Assembly: GCA_945859605.1 (NCBI GenBank)
Contig: OX243822.1
Location: 19,912,899-19,976,898 of the forward strand
Direction of reading: 5' to 3'
Source: Lumbricus rubellus
Lineage: Eukaryota; Annelida; Clitellata; Crassiclitellata; Lumbricidae
Length of the DNA: 64,000 nt
This document shows, one piece after another, positions 11,529-23,462 of this stretch. Below the pieces are notes generated by a model. That model ran no database searches, was not told the origin of the DNA, and worked only from the letters and a program-made list of their open reading frames with translations. The position numbers and the translations under genes were made by a program. Positions within the stretch are counted from its first letter, which is position 1. Each line of letters starts with the position of its first letter.

Positions 11529-14500
11529 TTAGTGATCTAAAGGTATATCGAATGTGGAACCATCTGGACATAGGTAAAGGTAATAGCCATAGACAGCAGA
11601 ATAGCTAAAATCCTCTGGAAACTGGCCAGCCTTAGAAGCCTTTCTTTTCAACTGTTGACGGAAAGCACCCGGCGGGTATAATGCTCGCCGTCTGAAGGAG
11701 GGCATGAAGTAACACGGATAACTGCTATCTCGAGAAAAGTCCATGAAGAAAACCATAATCCTCTGGACCCAGAAGGCCAACTGCTTTGACGTTATTTCGT
11801 CTTCGTTTCTCGTTTCACTTCCAGTTTTTGCATTAAGAGGATCCATGCAAAAGAGAAGGCAAGTCTTTAATTTATATGTAATTCCACTTTCATGATAAAA
11901 TATCACTTTGCAAACAATATATGCTGCTTTTCTTAAAGATGAACTTTCTTTTATGATTTGACTTTCTAATGATGCAAATGAAATTCTGGCATATGTCTCG
12001 GAAAAAAGAAAACTTGTATCATGTGGATTGGAAGGAACAGAGACGAATGTACAACCACCTGTTTTTACAGATGGGCTTATGCCAACTGGCAATGGGTCTT
12101 CTGGCCACCAATCTTCCACGTGAACACAAGCAACGACGTCAATTGATATTTTGACAAAAAGAAAGCCACCTTCTCCATCCTCGATTGGATGAATCATTCT
12201 TAGTCGAACAGTCTTACACAGACCACCATGATACCTACTGGTGTATGTAATCCTATACCTGCTCTTGTATATATGTTTCATGTTCCAATCGAAAAGACAT
12301 TCGTGTTGCCAGAAATCAGGATTACCTAAGACTTCTTCTAAAATAAATTGGAATCTGGAATTGACTTCATTAGTTAACAAACTGCGATCTTTGTTGAAGA
12401 AACTGTGAAACATCTCGTCATTTCGGCCATCTGCGTCCTCACCTGGCTTCCGTTTCAGTTCAAAGTATCCCTTCGGTCCGAGTGGATGTGGAAACGGGTC
12501 GCACAGTTTGCTGAATTTAGTCAGTCTGAAGTTGAAATCAAAGTCCGCTGAAATAACAGATTTTGTTTCTTCCTCGGCGCTGCCAATTAAAATCGGTTGG
12601 CACTCGAATCGAGAGTCTTTTACCTTTATACCATCGGCTAAACGATCAATGAAGCGTTTCACAGGTGGTTTAAGTTGACTCAAACGTCTGTTGAGGCGAA
12701 GAAATTCATTTCCAGTCCATATCTTCCAAATTGCTTCTTCTGACGATTCTTGAGGGCGAGGTGACTGGGCGTGAATTCGAATCGTTTCCACTAGCTTCCG
12801 CTTATTTAATTCTGTCACATGATGAGTGTTAAATATTTGCGAAATATCTGTGGACAAGTAAAGATCCATTTTTTCTTGATATCTTCCTTTCTTTTCGCTG
12901 ACTCGAAGCTGCATGAGATCCTCTGGTGTATTTCCAAAGTTATCCTTCATGTTTTCATCAGCTCCGCAATGGACGAGGATATAGTACTTCTTGCTGTCTG
13001 CTGCGTAATGAAGAGGAGTTTTGCCGTAAATATCAGTTGCGTTCACTTGGCAGCCTATTTTCATTGCCACCCTTATTGGATATCTGTATTTATGGAAACT
13101 GTAGCTGTATGGCAACATAGCGGCGTAATGAACTGCATTCCTTTCCTTGTTATCTGTTGCAGTGGCTAACTGCCTGAAATTCTTTGAATTCAGTAGAATA
13201 CCATTGATCATGAACTCGAATTGTTTCTCGTGCTCAATCCTTTCTTCGATCGACATCTCATATTTAAATGAGCAGTCTGAAACGCCGGAGATGAACATTC
13301 GATGAAGCGGGTTTCGACCTTTGTTGTCAACTCTTGCCTCCTCGATTGCCGCTTCACCTTCCGACTCTTGGAACTCTGGAATTGCACAGCGATTGCTTGT
13401 TGCATTCAGAATCGCCGAATAAATTCGCTTGGAAGACTTCAGTGCCAAATCAAGTGGCGTATTTCCTCGGAAGTCTGTGGCATTCACATTAGTTTCATCA
13501 TTATCTAACAACAATTTAACCGCTTCTTCTTTAAGTTGATTTTTTCTCTCATTATACTGGAGATGAGTCCTTAGATGGCCAAAAACTGTTTGTGGATCCA
13601 CGGTTTTACCTCCCAAACTAAGCTTTCCTCTGCTGAATGTTTGAAGAAAGTTAACGACGTAAACATTTTGTTTAAGAAGCCCTTTACAAAAGAAGTACGA
13701 ATCAAGCCAGTTCGTATCTGGTTCATTAATAGCTGCGTGTAGCGGAGTAAACCCGTAATGGTCGCACAAATTCACGGACGCTTTTTGGTTTAGCAGCAGA
13801 CGCATCACTGAAACATGATTCCTCTCAGCTGCTTTAATCAAAGCAGTTTCGCCATATTGGTCTCTTGCGTCAAGATCGAGCTTGATTCCTGATTTGTGCT
13901 CCCAGTCAAACAGAGTTTGAATGACATCAGAACAGCCTCTCTCTGATGCAATTATCAAAGGCGTTTCCCCATCAGAGTTCTTCAGGTTGAAATCAGCGCC
14001 TTTCTCTAGTAATAAATGTATCAAGTAGATCGTTTTGCATGACTCATTATAAACCTGTTTGAATTTTACCACATCGTTAAGCGGTGCTTCCCCTCCATAA
14101 CCCAGGTGGTCGCTAATTTGTCCACCATAGCCTAGGTGGTTTACATTAAATGTGCTCGATTTAATCAGTTCTTGTGCAGTTTCTTTGAAGTTTTCTAAAA
14201 ACTTCCGGTATTGTGCATCGTCGCTAAGATCTTTGGCAGTTTCACTGTTATTTCTGGGATCTGTGACCATATGGTTGATATCGGAGTGAATCAATTGATC
14301 GAAGCTTTGTCTTAGATGCTTCTCTGAATACGTAGGCCTACCGTGGTCTGCATTGAGCAAAAGTTTTACCATTTTTGACTGGCACGACTGAACTGCGAAG
14401 TCGAGAGCCGTTTTCCCACCGGAATCTCTCCACATCTTCAGCGGTTCGTTTTCTTCTTTCCAAACTAATCCAGCTGAAACGTGTCGCTCATCGGATCTGG

Positions 14501-15176
14501 AGAGTTGAATTTCCAGGATGCCGCTGGTTTTAATCAAAGTAAACCCATTGGCATTTTCTTCAACTTTTCTCTGGTTTGTTGTCAATGTGCCAGAAACGCC
14601 GGAGCTGTGTTTCAAAATAACCTCAACAACTTCGGTGTGACCGTTTTGGACGGCTACGTGTAAAGGTGTCTCTCTACGATGTGTCAACACGAAATCGTAA
14701 ATACCGCGGCTCAGTAATAAATCCACGATCTCTGCATGACCATTCTTAGCTGCAAGGTAAAATGGCGTTTCTTCGCATTGTGTTTTTACGTCGACGGAAG
14801 CATGGTTGTCTAGTAAAATCTCAACGATGGAAGCATGACCGCTTTTAGCCGCCAGATGAAGCGAAGTCTGACCTAATGCATTTCTGGAGTTGACATGTCC
14901 GCCTTTGCTTAGTAGAAGATTGACAACGTCAGTATGGCCATGTATGGACGCATAATGTAATGGAGTGTTGGGGTCTTTGTCTTGTAGATCGACATTCGTT
15001 GATTTCGTTGACATCAGTAAGCTTCTAATAGCCTCCATATCACCACGATTAGCTGTAAGGTGAAGATGACTAAGACCTACTTCTCTCGTATTAACGTTTT
15101 GAACATTACCCATCTTGTCAGCGTTAGAATCTGCATCTACTTCGTGATATTTCAAAGCGACAAGCGAATTATTCAA
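11529..15176 (-). CDS. Ankyrin-repeat / Mab-21 (cGAS-like) nucleotidyltransferase, copy 2, intact
   Basis: 1215 residues in one open frame. Ankyrin repeats run from about residue 35 to 770 (clear ones include TPLHYASIHGHTDVV, TSLHLAAKSGHASIV, TPFYLAAKNGHAEIV, TPLHVAVQNGHTEVV), with degenerate repeats and spacers between. The nucleotidyltransferase follows: GS at 865-866, D878-F-D880 in SADFDFNF, and D1013 in SIDVVACV before EDWWPEDP. It then has the Mab-21 C-lobe hallmarks YKLKTCLLF (~1100) and CYFMPSF (~1155). All three expected metal-binding acids are present. No obvious zinc-thumb Cys/His cluster like that of vertebrate cGAS is visible. Compared with copies 1 and 3 it lacks about two ankyrin repeats near the N-terminus. 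The start lies upstream of the ATG used by its paralogs, and the extra residues (YHEVDADSNADKM) align with untranslated-looking but in-frame sequence upstream of copies 1 and 3. Likely a cytosolic innate sensor; ligand and product are unknown. Confidence 0.9.
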   Translation of the reverse strand: MNNSLVALKYHEVDADSNADKMGNVQNVNTREVGLSHLHLTANRGDMEAIRSLLMSTKSTNVDLQDKDPNTPLHYASIHGHTDVVNLLLSKGGHVNSRNALGQTSLHLAAKSGHASIVEILLDNHASVDVKTQCEETPFYLAAKNGHAEIVDLLLSRGIYDFVLTHRRETPLHVAVQNGHTEVVEVILKHSSGVSGTLTTNQRKVEENANGFTLIKTSGILEIQLSRSDERHVSAGLVWKEENEPLKMWRDSGGKTALDFAVQSCQSKMVKLLLNADHGRPTYSEKHLRQSFDQLIHSDINHMVTDPRNNSETAKDLSDDAQYRKFLENFKETAQELIKSSTFNVNHLGYGGQISDHLGYGGEAPLNDVVKFKQVYNESCKTIYLIHLLLEKGADFNLKNSDGETPLIIASERGCSDVIQTLFDWEHKSGIKLDLDARDQYGETALIKAAERNHVSVMRLLLNQKASVNLCDHYGFTPLHAAINEPDTNWLDSYFFCKGLLKQNVYVVNFLQTFSRGKLSLGGKTVDPQTVFGHLRTHLQYNERKNQLKEEAVKLLLDNDETNVNATDFRGNTPLDLALKSSKRIYSAILNATSNRCAIPEFQESEGEAAIEEARVDNKGRNPLHRMFISGVSDCSFKYEMSIEERIEHEKQFEFMINGILLNSKNFRQLATATDNKERNAVHYAAMLPYSYSFHKYRYPIRVAMKIGCQVNATDIYGKTPLHYAADSKKYYILVHCGADENMKDNFGNTPEDLMQLRVSEKKGRYQEKMDLYLSTDISQIFNTHHVTELNKRKLVETIRIHAQSPRPQESSEEAIWKIWTGNEFLRLNRRLSQLKPPVKRFIDRLADGIKVKDSRFECQPILIGSAEEETKSVISADFDFNFRLTKFSKLCDPFPHPLGPKGYFELKRKPGEDADGRNDEMFHSFFNKDRSLLTNEVNSRFQFILEEVLGNPDFWQHECLFDWNMKHIYKSRYRITYTSRYHGGLCKTVRLRMIHPIEDGEGGFLFVKISIDVVACVHVEDWWPEDPLPVGISPSVKTGGCTFVSVPSNPHDTSFLFSETYARISFASLESQIIKESSSLRKAAYIVCKVIFYHESGITYKLKTCLLFCMDPLNAKTGSETRNEDEITSKQLAFWVQRIMVFFMDFSRDSSYPCYFMPSFRRRALYPPGAFRQQLKRKASKAGQFPEDFSYSAVYGYYLYLCPDGSTFDIPLDH

Positions 15177-15250
15177 TTCTTCAATTTAAAAAGTTCACAC
15201 ATGGTGACTGGTTTCAAATGCAGCTGAATCATATCTTGCTGTTTCATTAC

Positions 15251-15390
15251 CTGATTGAAGTCTCTCTCAACATTTTCACCGGGGAGTTGTTACAGCTGAC
15301 CGTGCTTTCTCCGGACCATCAGAAGCCTTTGGTTTTGAATGTTTTCTGTTTGCTTTTGCGATTCAGTTTGTCATTCGTAACCAATTATTA
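15251..15390 (-). promoter_or_regulatory. Possible 5' exon/leader of copy 2 with a splice donor
   Basis: On the minus strand the sequence TTCAATCAG is followed by GTAATG, a plausible donor at 15250/15249. The same block, including AGAAAGCACGGTCAGC, recurs upstream of the relic copy at 6551-6690, where the equivalent junction is TTTAATCTG/GTGATG. Conservation of the block and junction position suggests a short upstream exon. No RNA evidence is available. Confidence 0.35.
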
Positions 15391-15469
15391 TCGTCGGTCA
15401 AAAACTGCAAAATAGAATGCAAGACAATGGCATAATAATCATCAGTTAATCATCGAATGGGTGTCATAA

Positions 15470-18073
15470 TTGGGTGTCCGGACAATTCGGCGCCGGACAA
15501 TTCGGACCGGACAATTCGGACCGGACGATTCGGACCGGACAATTCGGGTTCCCTATCATTACACCCAGTGCTTAAAGTGTAGAAAAAGAAGTGCCTGGAC
15601 GCTCCTTACCTATCCCTGCTGTGCGGGCCAAATAAGTGGCAGGACGGTGTTTTTCACCGAAGGTCTTTTAGCCGAATTCATCTAACCGAAAATCAATTCG
15701 CCGACAATCATCTACGCGATGTTCATTTCCTAGAAGTTCATGTGACCGAATTGTCATTTCACAGAAAAAGTAGACAAGTCGATGGTACTAAAAAGGACTT
15801 AGTTAATTATCATTAAGCTAAAACAAGGTAGGTCAACTACAATGAGTTTTGTCGACCGACAAAGGCCACGAAGACTTGCGATACAGTCTGTTGCACAACA
15901 TTCTTCGTGGAACTCTCACATTCGGTTGCTTTTACTCGCACGGCTCCAACAACAACAGCGGCAGCTACTCGATTAGCCGATGGAGCATGCATAGTGTGGT
16001 CAGTCGGCAGTCGTACAATGACATCTCCCATACTATGCATTCGTGCAGTGCAACCTCGCAACTCTCAACACCAGTACGTTTTCCCTTTAACTTCTTTGTC
16101 TTTCAGATAAATGTATCCCTCAAATATAGCCTTATTTTTTACCTCGACTACTACTAACAAACTTTATTTTATAGCTTACATTTTATCTCTATTCAGACAG
16201 AAACCGACGGCTAAACTGCAATAAGAACGAAACGAAATCGAAAAGACAGAGGCTTATGTGTGTGTGATGTACCGTATCATGTACAGTCGATAGGGCGGCC
16301 TAAAGGTGTACTGCACAACACACGTTCGCACGTGCCAAGCATTTTAGCATAGTCGATCCCTTTATATTTCGGTTAAATGAATTTCCATGAAATTAACATT
16401 CGGTGAATTGAACATTAGGCGAGGTGAGATTCGGTGAATTGATTTTCGGTCAGATGATTTCGGCGAAATAATTTTCGGGGAAATGAAATTCGGGGAAATA
16501 AACGGTCACCGACAATTCGGAGTGCATGTAAAAATATTGCTCTTACGGCTATGAAACTTTTGTTTATCAATGGTATGAAATATAATTATATGGCACCAAG
16601 CAAATATTGTCTGATCTTCTAAAATTTATCCAATAACATAAATAAGACACTGAAATTAGTATCTAAATGCAGTAAATTATCAACTTATAGGCATCTCATT
16701 TAGATCAATGTCAGTTTCATACCCATAGGCCCATGGTTTTTAATGCCCGATATATAGTGAGGTGTCAGATTAATATTAGTTTCGATAGTATACATATTGG
16801 GTGATGGAGAAGTCCCATCACGAATTTGGGCTGCAAAGAATTGTCCGGTCCGAATTGTCGATTCGATTCTTCTTCAGCGCCTTTCTGTCTCTTTTGGGCT
16901 CACTGAAAAGCCCCTAGAATGGCTACGCTCTTTTCTTGCTGACCGCTCAAACTGTGTGATATCTGGCTCAACTAGGTCTCGCTGAGTCCCTGCCCTTTTT
17001 GGTGTGCCCCAGGGATCAGTTCTGGGCCCTTTACTTTATATTCTTTACACGTCGGATGTCAGCTCCCTACTGCGGGTATGCGGGCTCCTACATCAGCTAT
17101 ATGCTGATGACATCCAAGCATATGTTCACTGTCGTGCATCAGATGCAATTTACTCTGTTGGGCTGATGTGCTCTGCCATTGATGCCCTTTCTGGCTGGAT
17201 GGCTTCTAATCGTTTGCTGTTCAATCCATCCAAAACCCAATTCATTTGGCTTGGCGGTCGCAGACAATTGGCTGGTCTAGACCTGCACCTTTTGGCTCAG
17301 ACTTTCCCCCATATTGCTTTCTCTCATACAGTCCGTGATCTTGGAGTGACAATTGACCAAGAACTTAGTCTCTCACAGCATGTTAACCTAGTAACGCGAA
17401 GCTGCTATTACCAGCTCCGCCAGTTGCGTGTTGTCCTGCGGTCTCTATCTCATGATGCTGCTGTGGTCCTTGTTCACGCCTTCGTAACCAGCAGAATTGA
17501 TCATTGCTGCTCAGTTCTTGTTGGTCACCCATCTAGCTTAATAGAGCGTCTTGACCGGGTCATGCGCTCTGCTGCTCGGCTTATTGGTCATATTCCAAAA
17601 TTTGCCCCGGTCTCTGCTTACATGCGTGATGTTCTGCACTGGCTTCCTGTCTCGCAGCGCATCTCGTACAGAATAGCAGCACTTGTCTGGCGGTGCCTCA
17701 CTGGTTGTGCTCCGTCCTACTTATCTGATCTTTGTCGCCCTGTCTCCGACATAGCCTTCCGTCGAGCTTTACGCTCTTCGGCCAAAGGGGAGCTGCTGGT
17801 CCCTCGAACCCGCTCTGCTACCAGGCAGCGTAGAGCCTTCTCGGTTGTTGGCCCGTCCACATGGAATGGGCTCCCGCTTGCGCTACGCTCGCTACCTCGG
17901 AATAATTTGCCAGCCTTCTACCAGTTACTTAAGACCTATTTTTTTAGCCGTGGCTGGGCTGGGAGCGCCTCTGAGTAGACTTCTTGAAGAGGCGCTATAT
18001 AAGTTTTTGGAATGAATGAATGAATGAATGAATGTCCGGCGCCGAATTGTCCGGCGCCGAATTGTCCGGGAAC
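15470..18073. mobile_element. Foldback-type element with inverted arrays of an ATTCGG/GGCGCC motif
   Basis: The left side (15476-15548) repeats GGACAATTCGG with GCGCC or ACC spacers about five times. The right side carries the reverse complement (CCGAATTGTCCGG) at about 16840-16857 and 18029-18073. Inside, 15640-15770 and 16370-16512 form a second pair of loosely inverted, phrase-like repeats (words such as CCGAATTCATCTAACCGA against TCGGTGAATTGATTTTCGG). An L2-like LINE at 16858-18028 interrupts the right array and so inserted later. Whether inner and outer pairs are one or two nested elements cannot be decided here. No transposase seen. Confidence 0.55.
16858..18028 (+). pseudogene. 5'-truncated L2/CR1-like LINE reverse transcriptase with 3' tail
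   Basis: The frame reads through FADRSNCVISGS-type fingers sequence, then an in-frame TGA at 16983. It continues with the RT motifs GVPQGSVLGPLLY (motif B), LYADDIQ (motif C, catalytic DD), the SHTVRDLGVTID region, LHWLPV and a C-terminal WNGLPLALRS. The frame ends at 17978. The 3' tail GGGAGCGCCTCTGAGTAG, then GAGGCGCTATATAAG and (AATG)n, is shared with other fragments in the window and with SINE tails. Lacking endonuclease and the upstream RT, it is a dead copy apart from providing a tail reference. Its 5' boundary is where the foldback motif array is interrupted. Confidence 0.85.
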
Positions 18074-18162
18074 CCATAATTGTCCATTGTCCATCATAGA
18101 TGGAACTGGTGCACGACTCGATGGATATCACGGCCCCGCCATAGATAGTTTTCTCTTAAGTA

Positions 18163-18449
18163 AAGTAAAAAGTAAAGACATCCCAGGGCCGAAGGCCCGT
18201 TGGTGAGGCGCTCATCTCCTTTTCTAGGCCCTTGAGCCGGCAATGGACGAATCCCAAGGTCCTGGACACGGGGCCAGTGCATCACAGGACTTGCCGTTTA
18301 CTTCCCAGCTTACGCTGGTACCAAATTATACTGCTTGGTGACAGAGGCACGTGTGCGTAAACAACTTGCCCAAGGTCGTTACCGGGAGTCGAACCCGAAA
18401 CCTCCTGCTCCTTGAGCGGACGCGTTACCGGTCCGCCACCAGGTCGCAC
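18163..18449 (-). mobile_element. tRNA-derived SINE, second family
   Basis: On the minus strand the head reads GACCTGGTGGCGGACCGG (A-box region) and GGTTCGACTCC (B-box). A centre with CCTTGGGCAAGT follows, then a tail ending in GGGATGTCTTTAC and an A/T-rich TACTTTTTAC run. A 13-bp direct repeat TTTCTCTTAAGTA flanks it at 18150-18162 and 18450-18462, so the boundaries are firm. It shares the central motif with the other SINE family here but not the GCGCTATAA tail. Confidence 0.85.
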
Positions 18450-18465
18450 TTTCTCTTAAGTAGAA

Positions 18466-18468
<3 letters not shown>

Positions 18469-18520
<52 letters not shown>
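18469..18520. repeat. (ATT)n microsatellite
   Basis: An uninterrupted run of ATT units immediately after the SINE target duplication. Confidence 0.9.
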
Positions 18521-18884
18521 GAGCTTTTTTTATATAAGCTTAGCCTTCAAGATAACCTACGCAGAAGCGAAAAATGTAGGCGATTTACTGCGAAGGGTTA
18601 ACTGTTCGAAATTATGACCTCTGATACTTACAAATGAACTGCGAAATTTAGATAGAACGTCTTCCTCTGGCAACCAAAGGACGTGGTTGAATAGCAACAT
18701 GCTGGCGTGAAGGTAAGAAGAATGCGGATTGGATACCGCTAGAGTAGATGGGCAACAGACAGTTCTATGCCAGCAATTAAAAACATTAAAAAGCGAATAG
18801 CCACGTCCCATGACTCATCAGCCACGCTCGTCGCTCCCATGAGCGCCATCCACTTCCTTAACGACCTCATTAGCGGACCACCCG

Positions 18885-19135
18885 TCGCGCGGTAATTAGA
18901 TTCTTGTCGCACAGCTTTCCACCTTCTAATAATTAATTCTTATCACGCAGTTAACCGTCTGCTAATTAACTCTTATCGCCTGCTAATTCTCTTATCGCGC
19001 AGCTGTCGACGCATAATAATTAGCTTCATATCGCGTACCTTTTGAGGCATCCTAATTAATTCTTGTCATATAGATATCAACGCCTACCAATTAAAATTTC
19101 CAGCTGTTGCCTGCCAATCAGCGCTTCGTGTCGAG
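18885..19135. repeat. Degenerate short tandem repeat, about 45-bp period
   Basis: Words CTAATTAATTCTTATCGC and CGCAGCT or variants recur about six times with drift. Non-coding. Confidence 0.6.
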
Positions 19136-20059
19136 GTCGCCGCGTGCGGATAAGTAAGCAAACAATCGTACCAACACATATCCCTTCCTCTCTAATTCGC
19201 CTACATCTGCACCCCTCAATTTATCTCTTCCTTCACTTTTCCTTTCATACATTCATGAGCAAATATCTTCCTTTATTCCTTGTCCTCCAATCCTCTCTTC
19301 GTATCTTCCCTTCTTCTACACAAAATCCTTATAAATCGTAATTTTTCATTATGCACACCTAAAATCAGTGGAGTAACAACCATATAACGAAGGTGAACAA
19401 AGTCTATACGGACAGCTCAGCCAAAACTAATTTGTATGTAGGCTACTTTACCGGGACAATAATTACATGCGCAGTTGTCGGTAGGCTTTAGTGTTTATTA
19501 TCTGCAGCGTTTGGTTCTTTTTGTACCACATACATGTATCTGCTGCACCTCAGCTGTTGATTTGGAATTAGCAGCAACAACACTGCAGCACACATCGGCC
19601 ATAAATAATTTTACATCGGACCCGATTTCGTGTTTGAGGCGCGATGCTGCTGACGTGAGATCCGCAAGCTGTGTAGTGGATCGGGTCATGGATCGATATA
19701 GGCTTGGGACACACCACCCTTCGCCACCCTTCTGGTTCTATGTCAGCGTCCCAAAGACCAGACCCGCCCGCCATGGTGGTTTGGCGCCAGAACCTTCTAT
19801 TACTGGGAGTTCGGCTTTCTCCCATAGGCGCAATGGAAAACAGATTCCTCCATTCTGATTAGTCGGCCGACAAGGACACCATTTTAGTTCCACCGGATGG
19901 GGTTGAGTAAGTAAGCAGCAACGATGTGTTGCTTTCAAACTCACTTAGTACCAGAATTTTCACTTTTGTTGTATTCACGATCTGGACTAAGATGATAATG
20001 AGGCATATTCAGATTATAGAAAATTCAATTCAGCTGCCACATGTGTAAGTTAATATTAT
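19136..20059. other. Intergenic, no gene seen
   Basis: Overlapping open frames exist on both strands at 19475-19950 but none has a domain signature or paralog in the window. I do not call a gene. Confidence 0.35.
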
Positions 20060-20770
20060 TCTTTCTCGCTGTCTTTTGTCTCTTTAGCTGTCTGTCTCTC
20101 GCTGTCTCTCTCTCTCTCGCTGTCTCTCAGTCACTGTCTCTCTGACAGTTCCTTTCTCTGTTTCTTTCAAAGTCTCTGCCTCACTCTATTTTTCTCTGTC
20201 TGTCTCTCGCGCTCTCTGTCTCTCTCTCCCCAACTATAGTTTCTGTCTGTCTGTCTGTTTGTCTCTGTGTGTTCTCGACTATCTGCTATTTCTGAGAGAA
20301 AGACAGACACACACAGAAAGAGACACACAGACAGACAGACACACCGAAAGAGACACACAGACAGACACACAGAGAGACACACACAAAGAGACAGAGAGAC
20401 AGACATACAGAGACAGAGAGAGGGGGAGACAGACAGAGATAGGGACAGAGACAGACAGACAGAGAGCCAGAAAAAGAGACAGAGACAGAGACAGAAAGGG
20501 AGAGGGAAAAAGAGAAAGAGGGAAAGAGAAAGAGGGAAAGACAGACAGAGACAGGGACATATACATGCAGATAGAGCCAGGGAGACACAGAGAGAGAGGG
20601 AGAGGGAGAGAGGAAGAGTGAGAGAGATAGAGACAGGGACATATACATGTACATGTACATGCAGATAGAGCCAGGGAGACACAGAGAGAGAGGAAGAGGG
20701 AGAGAGGAAGAGTGAGAGAGATAGAGATAGAGAGAGACAGAGAGAGATAGAGAGACAGAAACAACAAGAC
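20060..20770. repeat. Strand-flipping (CTGT)/(ACAG)-rich low-complexity tract
   Basis: About 220 bp of CTGTCTCT-type pyrimidine repeats (20060-20280) turn at ~20285 into about 480 bp of AGACAGAGA-type purine repeats. The tract can pair with itself. It also holds a duplicated ~100-bp block containing GGACATATACATG at 20546 and 20637. The many long open frames here are artefacts of the repeat. Confidence 0.85.
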
Positions 20771-22188
20771 TAGTAATTCACACTTTTGTTTGGAGAATAC
20801 ATGTAGACATAAGAAGAAAAAACAGTTATCAGTGTTACATGTATTTGCTTGTTTAAAGTGTCCTTGCTGCAAGCTGAGAGTTAGCAACAATAATCTTCGT
20901 CTATTAACATTCAATCTGACAGAACGCAGAATAATTATAGTACAAGTTATACGAAATACGGCCCGCTTCGCACGACAAGCAGGTTGGCTACACAGCAGGT
21001 TCGGTAGCTTAACATTAATGGCCTAAGTGCTGGAACGCCCCGGTACGGCCAAGCCAGGAGTGGGGGCGATCTTACTTTCAACAGACCCGAGGCAAACAAC
21101 GCAACAGAAAGCGCCACTGGCAGCTAACAGAAAATTCAAATAAATAAAGTTAATAGATTTAATGACATTATGTCGCACAACTCGTAGGCCTATAATACTT
21201 GACCTTACGTGTTTCCTACACTACCGAAATGTAATGACTTGGCGTCGTCCAATCAGTCAACAGTCAGTCAGTGTTAACTCCATAAATGATAAAACTGTAT
21301 TTTGTCCTATTAACTTATTTCATCGATTGTATCCAGTGTTTTAGAGAATTTATTTTCACCATGAAATCAGTTATTCAGTTAGAGTATAAAAAGAAACCAC
21401 AAACTGCCCAGAGTCAAGAAAGATTGAAAAATGACTAAATCACATAATTTGATGAATAAGGTTTTGAAAAGTCTTACCTTTGAACTATCAGATTTTTATT
21501 AGCCGAATTGGAAAGAGAAGCAAAAACCTCGCTTGGCGTGTAGACTGTAGACCTACATAGGCGTCGGTTGCAACAGTTTTGCTTGTAAATAATATAGATA
21601 GACCAACCCAGTTTCGTGCGCGATATGGAAGTAGGCCTGCATGCCGCGTACAGCGGCATACAGTAGCTGCTCGGCTGGCTGCATGCAGGAAAGGGGAAAT
21701 CCCATCCAATAGGTCTAGTAGCCTATCCACCAAAATTTTCCCAAGAGGGGCCAGGATTCAGGGTTTTTTCAACGTGCAGTTGTACACAAAATGTGCAGTT
21801 CTAAATGGGTTTATGCAGTTGCATGTAGAAGCACTTCTGTACAGTTCAAATTAGCAAAAAAGTCATTATCTACCGATTGGAAGTAATTTAGGCTACCATG
21901 GAGGATGGGAAAAGAAAGAAGGGGTTGTGCAGTTCTAAAAAAGTCCTTTAAAACAGCCCTGCCATGATTAAACACGGGTCAAAGTTAACCATGCCAATGC
22001 AAAATTTCACAAAAGGGTTCCCATTAGTATAATAATTATGCTGATGATCCGCTGTGCTGCTGTGGAGAAAGACAGACAATGTCGCACATTGTGAACGAGT
22101 GCCGCCTTCTTCGATTCCCGGGCGGCCTTTCGGCATTACATCTTGCTGAGGGGCCCGCCGCTATGACCTGGCTTGGTGCGAGGCTAGT
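20771..22188. other. Intergenic, no gene seen
   Basis: Unique-looking sequence with no coding signature in either strand. Confidence 0.35.
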
Positions 22189-22470
<282 letters not shown>

Positions 22471-23462
22471 TTTGCACGGTTCACTCGTGTTGACGTACAG
22501 CAATACGCCAACAGCAGCGAGTGAACAGAAGATCACGTGGGCCGAATATAAAGAATGAAGCGACAGGCGATCCCACTGAACTTGAAACAGCTGCTCTCGT
22601 GTGAAATAATAATTATTATGGAGAAGTGCCTGACCTCGAAGTTATCGAAATGACCATTCAAATGCAAGCCATTTCAGATTAGGCCTACTTAGCCTACATG
22701 TATGTTCGCAAACATCATCAGGTTTCCTCTAGGCCTAGCTCGATTAAATACTCCTTTGGACCATTGTATGTTTAATGCAGGCATGATTAGGCTAGACCTA
22801 TGTGTCATTATTATAATATTCAGAATCAGTTCATAAGTGGCCATAAACTTGAATGAACATTTAGGGATAAAATCATACGGAAAAACCACGAAATCTATGC
22901 GAGTGGAACGTGTGATATCCTGGTACGGTAGTGTTTCTATTTCTGTAGGCCCTATAATATTATGGGCCCATTATCGTAATCCTGGTGTCGCAAGCGTTGT
23001 CACTCCATATACTTAAACTGCTTCTTTTAACGGATCTTCTGACGAGGTGATTAGGAGTAGACTCAATTCATATCGTTTGAACCAGGTTTTTTGATAATTC
23101 TGTCTCATAAAATACTGTCGAGTACTTGCGCAACACACCCACAAGGCCCTATGTGTGGACGCGAAATGCTCCTTCTTTCCGTATAACAATGCAATTTCTC
23201 AATGTTATCTTAGTTAGCATTCGTAGATTAAGACTCACTGGATGACAAGAGGCGCACCACGGTTACAGAGCAGACCAAAGAGAGTTCATAAAAGAATGTT
23301 CGAAAGCTTGAGCATTGTCCACTAAGAAGTGACCAAAGAGTCGTTGGTTCATGGCGCGTAATCAATGTAAACCTGCATAATTATTATACAATCAAAAATG
23401 GTAATAATAATAATAATAATAATAAAAATAATAGTAATAATAATGATGATAATAACAACACC
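22471..23462. other. Intergenic, no gene seen
   Basis: No coding signature; a short (AAT)n-like run occurs at 23401-23450. Confidence 0.35.

Noticed and set aside
16797..16985. Independent small gene upstream of the LINE fragment
   Set aside because: It is the same reading frame as the reverse transcriptase, separated by one TGA codon.
19475..19950. Candidate small genes on both strands
   Set aside because: Mutually overlapping frames with no motif and no sign of splice or start context.
20167..20914. Overlapping frames of 120-211 residues on both strands
   Set aside because: Low-complexity CTGT/ACAG repeat; no domain or composition typical of a gene.
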